DNA of 11,835 nucleotides from Leadbetterella byssophila_A (GTDB lineage: Bacteria > Bacteroidota > Bacteroidia > Cytophagales > Spirosomataceae): contig JBEBRR010000096.1 in assembly GCA_040394735.1 (NCBI GenBank), forward strand, positions 1 through 11,835, in the 5' to 3' direction. Position 1 is the stretch's first letter. Each line of letters begins with the position of its first letter. A model generated the notes under the pieces. The model was not told the DNA's origin and searched no databases. It saw only the letters and a program-made list of their open reading frames with translations. Shown piece by piece: positions 1-6,071 of this stretch. The position numbers and the translations under genes were made by a program.

Positions 1-465
1 TGGGAGTACATCGCCTGGGATGAACCCGAACTCCTGCGCATTCTGACGCACCTGGTGACCAGCGAAAAGACCGTGGTGATCAACCCCGCCTACACCCTCC
101 TCTTCCAGTCGAAAGCCATTCTGAAGATCCTCTGGGAAATTTACCCTTATCACCCCCTGCTGCTGAACACCGCCTATCAGCCGCTCTATATGCGGAAGAA
201 TGTGGAAAAGGTGATCCTGGGAAGAGAAGGCGCCAATATCCATATCCTCTCCCCTGACGGAGCCGTGCTGGACGGTCGCGGCGGTGAATATGCCGGGCAG
301 AAAACCGTTTTCCAGGAATATACCGATTTTGTGAAAGACCCTGCCGGCCGAAGCTACCAGGCGGGCGTTTTCTTTGCCGGTGAAGCCTGCGGGCTGGGTT
401 ACCGCCGCGGCGGCGAAATCATGGACAACAAAGCCCAGTTCTGCGGGCATATTATCGGTAGATGA
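1..465 (+). CDS. Glutathionylspermidine synthase-like ATP-grasp protein, C-terminal part (5' end outside window)
   Basis: Frame 1 is open from the first base to a TGA at 463-465, giving 154 residues with no start needed in the window; a GTG at 55 is only an internal codon. The visible part resembles the C-terminal half of the glutathionylspermidine synthase family (pre-ATP-grasp and ATP-grasp fold). Seen: a 'QSKAILKILWEIYPYHPLLL' stretch (about residues 36-55), a 'GREGANI' motif (74-80), a 'FAGEACGLGYRR' strand-loop (125-136) and a 'DNKAQFCGHII' ending (142-152), all in the order found in that family. Family knowledge: these enzymes ligate an amine to a peptide carboxylate using ATP; in bacteria lacking trypanothione the true substrate is usually unknown. 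No partner gene follows, so the substrate cannot be inferred. The C terminus looks complete. Confidence 0.82.
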   Translation, partial: WEYIAWDEPELLRILTHLVTSEKTVVINPAYTLLFQSKAILKILWEIYPYHPLLLNTAYQPLYMRKNVEKVILGREGANIHILSPDGAVLDGRGGEYAGQKTVFQEYTDFVKDPAGRSYQAGVFFAGEACGLGYRRGGEIMDNKAQFCGHIIGR

Positions 466-719
466 ACTGCCTCGTCAATAGTTTGTAACGGGCCTGTTTC
501 TTTCAATTGCTGAACCGATAGCGACCATATCGTTAGCTTCAACGAGATGGCTTTCTACCGATACCAGGTGACTTTGAATCGCCGGAGCTTTTCTTCGGCA
601 AGTGCTTACGTATGGTTAAAATCGGATAAAGCAGGTTTATTGCGGTAGACGCTTTGAAATAAAACCATCTGTAGGTCAGGTGAAGACTTCATGGAATCCA
701 GACTTGTTCTGTTTCTCTT
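466..719. other. Non-coding gap between convergent genes, possible eroded coding remnant
   Basis: This 254-base gap separates two convergent genes. I see no convincing terminator, RNA gene or complete ORF. On the minus strand one frame is open without a good start from about 612 down to a TGA at 475-477 and would end 'AIERNRPVTNY'. Just upstream, about 672 down to 613, a short ATG-started reading stretch in another frame ends in TAA. This could be a decayed gene or chance. Confidence 0.3.
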
Positions 720-1427
720 CTATCTAACCGCCTCCAAAACCGCCACCATGGCAGACAATATCACCAGCCAGTGAAGAACAATATTAACGTGTAACCTTCT
801 CAACAGCAGGAAAAGGCCACCAAAGATGATTCCCCAGGCCAGGTACCAGGTGCCCCACGTCAGTTGGTAAGCCTTGATGCCATGTTGGAAGAAAAACGGA
901 ACGGACGCCAGAACCACCGCCACCCATCGGTTAATATGGTTACTGATCAGGGCTTTTATAGCGAAGCCGCGATACACCAGCTCTTCTGCCAGGCCGGCCA
1001 CTAAACCCATAAAGATAAAAATTACTCTTGCGATAGTATTTTGGGGACTCAGCCCTGTCACCGATTTGAGCTTTTCAGCATCGACCTCGGCGTTGGCCAG
1101 GGTGTATTCAATAAAGAATAACAGCACGAATGCAAATACCAGGTAACCCAGGCAAAAATACAGCGTCTTTTGCGCGTTAAACGCATAGCCGATGTCGGCC
1201 CAGGACCAGCCTTCACTACGTAATATCCTGTAGATCATGTAGATCTGGAGCAGGTACCAGCCCATGACGATGATCCGGAAAGTATCCGAAAAATCGAGCC
1301 CGAACCGGGTGATGAAGGTTGGGTTTAAAAGCAGTAAGGAAATGAGTGTGGCCATGACCGGAAACCCGATGAGTACTCCGAGTGTTTTTGATAACGGCAT
1401 TTTAGTGCTGGCTCCGTTTTTTTGCAT
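720..1427 (-). CDS. CPBP family intramembrane metalloprotease
   Basis: A 235-residue integral membrane protein of the CPBP (CAAX protease / bacteriocin-processing, Abi) family. The family signatures are visible: EExxxR as E148-E149...R153 ('AEELVYRGF'), the second motif FxxxH as F178...H182, and a final NxxxH as N215...H219 near the C terminus, all within hydrophobic helices. Hydrophobic stretches lie at roughly 14-36, 51-68, 86-108, 132-148, 169-180, 192-209 and 214-232. Family knowledge: glutamate-activated intramembrane proteases; many bacterial members have no known substrate. The ATG at 1427 follows a -7 box (1448-1455) by 20 bases, which fixes the start; Met10 is a less likely alternative. 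The gene lies 67 bp downstream of the Crp-like gene on the same strand, with a palindrome between them, so it is probably that regulator's target. Substrate and role are unknown. Confidence 0.9.
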   Translation of the reverse strand: MQKNGASTKMPLSKTLGVLIGFPVMATLISLLLLNPTFITRFGLDFSDTFRIIVMGWYLLQIYMIYRILRSEGWSWADIGYAFNAQKTLYFCLGYLVFAFVLLFFIEYTLANAEVDAEKLKSVTGLSPQNTIARVIFIFMGLVAGLAEELVYRGFAIKALISNHINRWVAVVLASVPFFFQHGIKAYQLTWGTWYLAWGIIFGGLFLLLRRLHVNIVLHWLVILSAMVAVLEAVR

Positions 1428-1447
1428 TATTTAAACTGTTAATAGTG

Positions 1448-1455
1448 CAAAAGTA
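1448..1455 (-). promoter_or_regulatory. Bacteroidota -7 box for the CPBP gene
   Basis: The minus strand reads TACTTTTG, an exact match to the Bacteroidota TAnnTTTG element, with 20 bases from its 3' end to the CPBP start codon. No clear -33 TTTG lies upstream. The region where it should be is instead occupied by a palindrome at 1478-1491, which suggests activator-assisted or repressed transcription. Confidence 0.55.
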
Positions 1456-1477
1456 AATGCCCCCTGTCCGCGTCAGG

Positions 1478-1491
1478 TTACCATTTGGTAA
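1478..1491. promoter_or_regulatory. Candidate operator, perfect palindrome TTACCATTTGGTAA
   Basis: Two perfect 6-bp arms (TTACCA / TGGTAA) flank a 2-bp centre. The site is 3 bp beyond the stop codon of the Crp-like gene and 22 bp upstream of the CPBP -7 box, overlapping where the -33 element would be. Crp/Fnr dimers bind two-fold symmetric sites, so the adjacent Crp-like regulator is the natural candidate ligand. That binding is inference. Confidence 0.5.
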
Positions 1492-1494
1492 GTC

Positions 1495-2064
1495 TCAGAT
1501 TTTTTCCGCCCGGATCCGGCTTAAGCTTTGGGGCGTAATGCCGAGATAGGACGCCAGGTACTTCAGCGGGATCCGTTCAATGCCTTTTTGGGTTCCCAGC
1601 AGCTCCAGGTATCGTTCCTTGGCCGATTTGGTCAGCAGGTCGATCTGCTGCTGTAGTTTGGCAATGTAGGTGGCGGCGGTTACATGCCTTGTCATTTTTT
1701 CACCATAATTACCGGCTTCAAATGTCTGCTGGAAGTTCCGGTGGGAAATGCGAAAAACCGTGGAATCTTCAAAAAGCCTGATTTCAGCGGAAGACGGTTT
1801 TTGCAGGGTAAACGACATAAAGTCAAGCAAAAAATCATTCTCCAACTCGATATCCGTACAAACAAAGTTGTTTTTTGACCAGATCAAATTGCCGCCGCAC
1901 CCTTTGATTATAATGCTCAGGTATTTTTCTGTGGTGTTGGCTTCCTTTAAAATGGTTTCGGAAGGAAACTGTTTTACCTCTCCCAATTTTTCAAAGTTCT
2001 GCCAGACCTGAATGTCCAATTCAAGAAACGGGTCAAAGACTTTTTTCAGAAAAATGGCTGTCAT
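1495..2064 (-). CDS. Crp/Fnr-family transcriptional regulator
   Basis: A 189-residue protein with the plan of Bacteroidota Crp/Fnr-like regulators: an N-terminal cyclic-nucleotide-binding-type beta-roll (about 20-115), a long dimer helix (about 122-148) and a C-terminal winged helix-turn-helix whose recognition segment is 'IPLKYLASYLGITPQSLSRI' (165-184). There is no Fe-S cysteine cluster, and the phosphate-binding cassette of true cAMP receptors is not recognisable, so the ligand is unknown. The start at 2064 lies 19 bp after the stop of the 37-codon ORF upstream, suggesting one transcript from the lipoprotein promoter. Downstream is a CPBP protease gene with a palindrome at its promoter. 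I infer a local regulator controlling the membrane protease and perhaps its own operon. Confidence 0.88.
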   Translation of the reverse strand: MTAIFLKKVFDPFLELDIQVWQNFEKLGEVKQFPSETILKEANTTEKYLSIIIKGCGGNLIWSKNNFVCTDIELENDFLLDFMSFTLQKPSSAEIRLFEDSTVFRISHRNFQQTFEAGNYGEKMTRHVTAATYIAKLQQQIDLLTKSAKERYLELLGTQKGIERIPLKYLASYLGITPQSLSRIRAEKI

Positions 2065-2083
2065 ACTGGAAATGCAGTGATTG

Positions 2084-2197
2084 CTATTTTAAAACCTTAA
2101 TGCTGCTTTGTGTTTTATTTGCAGACTCTCCCCCGAAAACCACACTGCCCGTCAGAAGAAATCCCAGAAATAAAAAAGCAGGTTTCAATGATGACAT
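2084..2197 (-). CDS. Small exported peptide ORF (37 aa), unrecognised
   Basis: An ATG at 2195-2197 opens 37 codons ending in TAG at 2084-2086. The peptide has one Lys near the start, then a hydrophobic core ('AFLFLGFLLTGSVVFG', residues 7-22) and a polar basic tail beginning 'GESANKTQSS', exactly the form of a Sec signal peptide with a mature part of about 15 residues. The start overlaps the end of the upstream lipoprotein gene by 13 bp and the stop lies 19 bp before the Crp-like start, so it fits tightly between two genes on the same strand and could be translationally coupled. No family is recognised. Alternatives: the truncated 5' end of a former exported-protein gene, or a chance ORF; its signal-like composition and exact fit argue moderately against chance. 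Confidence 0.45.
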   Translation of the reverse strand: MSSLKPAFLFLGFLLTGSVVFGGESANKTQSSIKVLK

Positions 2198-2658
2198 TCT
2201 GTTTTATTAAGAATAACCGATTTATCAAATGATATTTTATCCAGGCTCTTGAACACCATTTTCTCGTCTTTTTCCTCCATTTCACCGTGCCCTTCAATAG
2301 TTGTACCGCCCTGCAGCAGGAAAATCACCTGCGCTACCGATTGTACGCCTTCGGATGTAAATGTGTAATCGGCCAGCAGGGTATCGCCCTTCATTGTTCC
2401 GTCAATCGTACCGCTGCTGCTGTCTTTCTCATCGTTTTTATATTCCAGCGTTCCCGTTACCACATGGGGGAACCGTTCGACCTTCAAAAAGATGCTGTCC
2501 CTGCCGATGGAGCCCACGTAGCAGGTTTGGGCAGGTATCATTACCTTTACTTCTGTAGTGTCGCTATCTGACGTAGAAGAGTCTTCTGAGCGGTTGTTGC
2601 ACGCAAATGCCAGCAGCGAAAGCGAAAAAAACAGTGCCTTTGAGTCAGGTAACTTCAT
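2185..2658 (-). CDS. Hypothetical lipoprotein of the periplasm or outer membrane
   Basis: 157 residues. The N terminus has a hydrophobic signal ending 'LAFAC', with Cys20 the likely lipidation site; it is followed by a Ser/Asp/Thr-rich linker (about 22-36) typical of surface or periplasmic lipoproteins. The rest is beta-strand-like, with 'CYVGSIGRDSIFLKVE' (about 46-61) and a 'GTIDGTMKGDTLLADYTFTSEG' type stretch (about 83-104). Many Bacteroidota genomes carry lipoproteins of this sort; none to my knowledge has an assigned function. A -7 box sits just upstream of the ATG at 2658, so this is probably the first gene of the transcript that continues into the 37-codon ORF and the Crp-like regulator. 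The coupling suggests a possible envelope-linked role, which is inference only. Confidence 0.78.
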   Translation of the reverse strand: MKLPDSKALFFSLSLLAFACNNRSEDSSTSDSDTTEVKVMIPAQTCYVGSIGRDSIFLKVERFPHVVTGTLEYKNDEKDSSSGTIDGTMKGDTLLADYTFTSEGVQSVAQVIFLLQGGTTIEGHGEMEEKDEKMVFKSLDKISFDKSVILNKTECHH

Positions 2659-2680
2659 GGTATTGATGGAATGATTGTCT

Positions 2681-2692
2681 TTACAAATGTAA
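2681..2692. promoter_or_regulatory. Promoter -7 box and overlapping palindrome for the lipoprotein operon
   Basis: The minus strand reads TACATTTG (2684-2691), an exact TAnnTTTG match, 25 bases upstream of the lipoprotein ATG. It is embedded in a 12-bp palindrome TTACAAATGTAA (2681-2692). The half-site TTAC...GTAA resembles the palindrome before the CPBP gene (TTACCATTTGGTAA), though spacing differs by 2 bp. Shared control by the Crp-like protein is possible. No good -33 element at normal spacing. Confidence 0.45.
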
Positions 2693-2744
2693 TGATTCCA
2701 TTTTTACCTCATACCAAGACCTGTAAATATTAACAGACTGCCGG

Positions 2745-3242
2745 TTATTCCCCGGTTCTGTTCAGGGTATAGCTGAAATCGTTATAGCCGACCATAAAGT
2801 TCTTTTGTCTATCCAGGAAGAAAAGCACATTGTCATCTCCTTTATAAAAGTACAGTGACTGCGCGGGCTTATCAGGGTCAAGCTGATATACAACGGCATT
2901 CCTGTCTTTGCCGGCACCCTTTATGATCTGCCATTTACCGCTGCGGGGAGGGTTCCGGTAGATGAAGCCTTCCAGCGTATAGGTTGACGGGGCCTGTGTG
3001 TCCGGGTCCCGGTATAAAACCAGCCTCCATTTAATTTTGATGCATTCCGGAATGGTTTTCTCGTTTAACATTCCGGCCAGCTCCCGGCAAGGGGTTCTGC
3101 CGTCAAAAACTCCGAGCACAGACGGCCCTTCCGGCAGGGGTAAAAGTGAAGTATTTTTAGCCGGTACATTGCCCTGCTCCTGGGCAAACAGACCTGCCTG
3201 AAGCAGGAAGAAAAACCCGGAGAAGAAAAGTATTTTTTTCAT
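2745..3242 (-). CDS. Exported protein with a Cys pair, paralogue A (NlpE-like in outline)
   Basis: 165 residues with a clear signal peptide ('MKKILFF...LQAGLFA', cleavage likely A20|Q21). The mature part has 'FDGRTPCRELAGML' (46-59) with Cys52, then Cys67 in 'IPECIKIKWRLVLY', a 'GKWQIIKG' strand (102-109), 'AVVYQL' (116-121) and a C-terminal 'FMVGYNDFSYTLNR'. The order (glycine plus Pro-Cys near the start, a strand ladder, G-K-W) recalls the N-terminal lipocalin-like domain of NlpE-type copper/envelope-stress proteins, but the NlpE CxxC is not conserved and I do not assign that function. The next gene upstream (3379-3873) is a clear paralogue. The two are separated by 136 bp, so each may have its own promoter. 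Confidence 0.75.
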   Translation of the reverse strand: MKKILFFSGFFFLLQAGLFAQEQGNVPAKNTSLLPLPEGPSVLGVFDGRTPCRELAGMLNEKTIPECIKIKWRLVLYRDPDTQAPSTYTLEGFIYRNPPRSGKWQIIKGAGKDRNAVVYQLDPDKPAQSLYFYKGDDNVLFFLDRQKNFMVGYNDFSYTLNRTGE

Positions 3243-3378
3243 CTGTATAAATGTTAGTTTGGGGTAGAGAGTTCCGGGTTCTATTCGCTGGTGGCGGGCG
3301 GTAAGCCGTCGGGCGGCGCTTCCCCGGTGTCAAAACCTCCGTCATGAATATTTATTTACATAGAACCAGCTGCAGGCC

Positions 3379-3873
3379 TTATTCGTTAGCCGACTGTTTC
3401 TCCCGGTTATTTACCTGATTGAGCGTATAACTCCAGCCCGCGTCGCCGATCATCAGGTTTCTGTCGGTATATAACAAATGCAAAATACTACCGCCCAGCT
3501 TCAGGAACCGCAAAGTCTGCTCATCGTATTTTAATTCATAGACTACGGCCTCCGGGTTAACCGGCGTACCTTTGGTGACTTTCCATTTGCCTGCTATCTC
3601 TTTTTTTGTACCGCCGCCGGCAAAACCCGGCCTGCTTTGCTCCTGCATGCCATAAATCACATTTAACCGGAAAGCCCGGGTTTCTGCATTCTGCAGGAGA
3701 GTAACCTTCCATTGGACCCGGTCGCAATCAGCCGGGGCAGGTATACCGAGCAGCGATTTTACATACCCGCCACACGGGCTGTTTCCTGAAAAAGTACGGG
3801 TCTGGGCTTTACTGCACGGGCATCCCAATGAGGTAAGAACCATAAAAAGGAACAGAAGCCTTAAATTTTTCAT
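3379..3873 (-). CDS. Exported protein with a Cys pair, paralogue B
   Basis: 164 residues. The N terminus is a signal sequence; cleavage after 'CSKA' (A23|Q24) fits best, although Cys18 in 'TSLGC' leaves lipidation possible. It aligns with the neighbouring paralogue along its length: 'FSGNSPCGG' (28-36) with Cys34, Cys50 16 residues later (15 in the paralogue), 'QWKVTLLQ', 'GKWKVTKG' (95-102), 'AVVYEL' (109-114), and 'DRNLMIGDAGWSYTLNQ' against the paralogue's 'DRQKNFMVGYNDFSYTLNR'. This indicates tandem duplication followed by strong divergence. An extra Gly/Lys insert (about 79-93) and a polar C-terminal tail are specific to this copy. Function unknown. The preserved Cys pair may form a disulfide in the periplasm. 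Confidence 0.75.
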   Translation of the reverse strand: MKNLRLLFLFMVLTSLGCPCSKAQTRTFSGNSPCGGYVKSLLGIPAPADCDRVQWKVTLLQNAETRAFRLNVIYGMQEQSRPGFAGGGTKKEIAGKWKVTKGTPVNPEAVVYELKYDEQTLRFLKLGGSILHLLYTDRNLMIGDAGWSYTLNQVNNREKQSANE

Positions 3874-3944
3874 TTCAACATTAAAATGTCATGCAATGAA
3901 AACAAAGTCCGGTCTTTTCCGGAAATAAAATAGAGCAACAGCTC

Positions 3945-3977
3945 AAAAAATAGACGTACAGGCCGTTTGCCTGTACG
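3945..3977 (-). terminator. Rho-independent terminator of the exported LamG-like gene
   Basis: Perfect 9-bp arms CGTACAGGC (3955-3963) and GCCTGTACG (3969-3977) with a 5-base loop, followed on the minus strand by TCTATTTTTT. The hairpin lies about 30 bp after the stop codon of the gene at 4008-4637, separating it from the paralogue pair. Confidence 0.8.
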
Positions 3978-4007
3978 CCGGGGGCCTGCCTGAGCCTGTG
4001 GAACCGG

Positions 4008-4637
4008 TCAATCTGTCGAATTGACTTTCAGGTTCCTGAACCTGCCTTCAGAGCCGTTGCCCACCCAGAAGCCGATACGCCCCTGTTTCCGGCTGCTCAG
4101 CTGCTGCACTTCCATGGTGGGCCCGGAGGCATGGTTGACATAGACTTTTACATCCGGGTAGCTTATCGTGATCCTGACATGAAACCAGCCGTTTACCGGG
4201 TCAGGTACGGGCTCCACGGGGTCTTCGTACCGGCCGGGAGATTCCCCCCGCAATTTCTCCCAGTCGTTCCCGGGCAGGCTGATGTACTGAACGGAATGAC
4301 CTTTCCGTTCGGGATTAAGGAAGTTGAACGGACGAAAATAAATGGCGTCAAAGGTGGTATTGTCGTGGCCATGGAAGGCCATCCCCACGAAACTCTGTCC
4401 CTGAACCGCTGTACCCCTTACTTCAAATTCAAGGGTTCCGTTCCCGAACTGCGAGCCATTCAGCCACAGCAAGCCGTAATCTGCGGCACCATTCAAATGG
4501 GCTTCGCCTTTTTCATAGGAGACCTTGCGATTAAATTCCGTAAAGTTTTTACTGTTTAGCGGAACGGTGCCGGCTGCAGGCTGGGCAAATAAAGGCCCCG
4601 CCGTTAATACAAAAACAAACATTAGTAACATTCTCAT
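4008..4637 (-). CDS. Exported LamG / concanavalin-like (DUF1080-type) domain protein
   Basis: 209 residues with a signal peptide (cleavage about A18|Q19). The mature protein is a single jelly-roll of the concanavalin A-like type seen in DUF1080 (3-keto-disaccharide hydrolase-like) proteins. Recognisable landmarks are 'FVGMAFHGHDNTTFDAIYF' (83-101), 'RPFNF' (102-106), 'HSVQYIS' (114-120), 'VNGWFHVRITI' (148-158), 'VKVYVN' (163-168) and 'GRIGFWVGNGSEGRFRNLKV' (186-205). Family knowledge: such domains bind or cleave carbohydrates, but short stand-alone members are often annotated as hydrolases without proof, and I see no basis to name a catalytic pair. It is divergent from a membrane regulator whose C-terminal domain looks like the same fold. 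It has its own -7 box (4657-4664) and a terminator, so it is monocistronic. Confidence 0.82.
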   Translation of the reverse strand: MRMLLMFVFVLTAGPLFAQPAAGTVPLNSKNFTEFNRKVSYEKGEAHLNGAADYGLLWLNGSQFGNGTLEFEVRGTAVQGQSFVGMAFHGHDNTTFDAIYFRPFNFLNPERKGHSVQYISLPGNDWEKLRGESPGRYEDPVEPVPDPVNGWFHVRITISYPDVKVYVNHASGPTMEVQQLSSRKQGRIGFWVGNGSEGRFRNLKVNSTD

Positions 4638-4645
4638 GATCTTGA

Positions 4646-4664
4646 TATCTTTGGTCCAAAAATA
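4646..4664. promoter_or_regulatory. Head-to-head -7 boxes in a divergent promoter region
   Basis: The plus strand has TATCTTTG at 4646-4653 and the minus strand TATTTTTG at 4657-4664, both exact TAnnTTTG matches. The minus box is 19 bases from the ATG of the exported LamG-like gene. The plus box would give the membrane regulator a leader of about 80 bases. The two could not easily be used at the same time. Neither has a convincing -33 TTTG. Confidence 0.45.
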
Positions 4665-4676
4665 GGTGGACGGATC

Positions 4677-4727
4677 CCGGTCAGCCGGGCCAGAACCGGT
4701 TCAAAATCCGGTCAAAACCGATTCCGG
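4677..4727. repeat. CCGGT-centred repeat cluster, candidate operator array
   Basis: Repeated units CCGGTCA (4677-4683), CCGGTTCAAAA (4696-4706) and CCGGTCAAAA (4708-4717), followed by CCGATTCCGG (4718-4727). A perfect palindrome GAACCGGTTC spans 4693-4702. The cluster lies upstream of the LamG-like promoter and downstream of the putative regulator -7 box. That is where a protein could activate one gene and block the other. Confidence 0.45.
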
Positions 4728-4739
4728 GCTAAAGTTTCT

Positions 4740-6008
4740 ATGCGAGATCAGGATTATATAACGCTATGCAGGAGGCAGATAGAGGAAAAATTTGCTTTCG
4801 GGAACGGTGACGGGTATACCCAGCGTGACCTGGAAGCGCTCTCCCGGCATATCGAGGAGCGCACCGGGACACTGCTGAGCCTGTCTACCCTGAAGCGGCT
4901 GTGGAAAGACGACTTTAAACAACGGCCCCAGCCGGCTACGCTGAATGCCCTGGCTGCAGTGCTGGATTACCGCGACTGGCAGGATTTCAGGCAGCAGAAT
5001 CCTCTCCCTGCGCCGGCGGAAGATTCCCCTGCACGGAACATTATTCCGAAGAAAAAGACCGGGCAGATCATTGTGTTTACGCTCTTGCTGATCGCCGCTT
5101 CTCTTTGGATGGTACGTTGGGTAAATTACCGGCCGGCCGCCAGGGTACAGGTTGAAGGCCCCGTCTCCTTTACCGCTCAGAAAACCGTTATGACCGGTAC
5201 GCCGGCTACAGTGATCTTCAATTACGACCTCGAGGGTATAAGAGCCGACAGCTTCTTTATCCAGCAATCCTGGAATCCCGCCCGCCGGGTACGGATTGAT
5301 CCCGGAAGTACCACCTATTCGAGCATTTACTATGAGTCGGGCTACCACCGGGCACGCCTGATCGCCAATGACACGGTTCTCGCCATGCAGCCCGTGCACA
5401 TCCTCAGCGATGGCTGGGAGCCCAGGCTTTATTACAATTATCGCGACAGAGAGCCCATCCACTTCAAAAATGAACGTTTTACCGGCAGCGGGCGGCTACA
5501 TATTGACCGGCAATTGCTGACCAGGAAGAACGTAGACCTTACCCGCCCGTTTGAGACCCGGATCACCAACAGTCGCGTATACGGCTTGTCTTCCGATCAT
5601 TTTGACCTGGTTTCCCGCATCAAGGTAGACAGCCTGACCGGCAGTCCCTGCCCTTTTATGCAGGTTAACATCGTAACGGAGAAACATATTTTCTGGGTAA
5701 ACCTGCAGCACCCGGGTTGTGAGCGGAACGCCGGCTACAAGATGGGTGAGATCATCCGTTCCGGTGAAAATAATGACCTTTCCCGCCTGGGTGTGGACGT
5801 ATACCAATGGCAGGAAGTGGGCATCCGGGTGGAAAACAGGAAAGCTGAAATTACCCTGAACGGGCAGCGCCTGTTTTCAGAGACTTTCCGGCAGGATTTC
5901 GGGAAGATCATGGCCCTTACCTATATTTTCAGCGGCACCGGCTCCATTGATCATGTCAGGCTGGCACGAACAAACGGAGAAGTTGTTTTTGAAGATTCTT
6001 TTGATTAG
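4740..6008 (+). CDS. Membrane-anchored regulator: N-terminal DNA-binding-like domain, one TM segment, C-terminal concanavalin-like domain
   Basis: 422 residues in three parts. (1) Residues 1-85 form a helical cytoplasmic domain with the signature 'LSLSTLKRLWKDDFKQRPQ' (46-64), then 'ATLNALAAVLDYRDWQDF' (66-83), a pattern common at the N terminus of Bacteroidota regulators and resembling an XRE-like DNA-binding fold. (2) A basic 'PKKK' (103-106) precedes one transmembrane helix (about 109-128), giving a cytoplasmic N terminus. (3) A periplasmic part has a beta-sandwich-like region (about 133-225) and a C-terminal concanavalin/LamG-like domain (about 265-422) with 'FDLVSRIKVDS', 'WQEVGIRVENRKAEITLNGQ' and 'GSIDHVRLA'. 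I infer a one-component sensor that reads an envelope ligand and acts on DNA directly. It is divergent from an exported protein of similar fold. DNA binding and ligand are unproven. Confidence 0.78.
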   Translation: MRDQDYITLCRRQIEEKFAFGNGDGYTQRDLEALSRHIEERTGTLLSLSTLKRLWKDDFKQRPQPATLNALAAVLDYRDWQDFRQQNPLPAPAEDSPARNIIPKKKTGQIIVFTLLLIAASLWMVRWVNYRPAARVQVEGPVSFTAQKTVMTGTPATVIFNYDLEGIRADSFFIQQSWNPARRVRIDPGSTTYSSIYYESGYHRARLIANDTVLAMQPVHILSDGWEPRLYYNYRDREPIHFKNERFTGSGRLHIDRQLLTRKNVDLTRPFETRITNSRVYGLSSDHFDLVSRIKVDSLTGSPCPFMQVNIVTEKHIFWVNLQHPGCERNAGYKMGEIIRSGENNDLSRLGVDVYQWQEVGIRVENRKAEITLNGQRLFSETFRQDFGKIMALTYIFSGTGSIDHVRLARTNGEVVFEDSFD

Positions 6009-6041
6009 TGCGCCGGCACTTCCGGGTAGCTGACCGGAGGA

Positions 6042-6062
6042 TAGGCAGGTTCCGCCTGCTTA
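6042..6062. terminator. Hairpin between convergent genes, weak terminator candidate
   Basis: TAGGCAGG (6042-6049) pairs with CCTGCTTA (6055-6062) around TTCCG, eight pairs including one G-U. No T-run follows on either strand, so it would be at best a factor-dependent or transcript-end structure between the regulator gene and the convergent sigma-factor gene. Confidence 0.35.
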
Positions 6063-6071
6063 GCCCTGATC

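Noticed and set aside
2115..2297. 60-codon minus-strand frame overlapping the lipoprotein end and the 37-codon ORF
   Set aside because: Overlaps two better candidates in other frames and is basic and aromatic without a signal or domain.
2745..3242. Naming the Cys-pair protein NlpE or a copper-resistance protein
   Set aside because: The NlpE CxxC and lipobox are absent; only the general outline is similar.
4131..4559. 142-codon plus-strand frame antisense to the exported LamG-like gene
   Set aside because: The minus-strand protein has a signal peptide and family landmarks along its length; the plus frame has none.
4008..4637. Calling the LamG-like protein a glycoside hydrolase
   Set aside because: The fold similarity is to DUF1080/concanavalin-like domains; no catalytic acid pair could be identified, so no enzymatic activity is assigned.
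4764..5462. Long minus-strand reading frame inside the membrane regulator gene
   Set aside because: Fully overlaps a well-supported coding gene on the other strand, proline- and charge-biased composition, no domain; a G+C-driven shadow.
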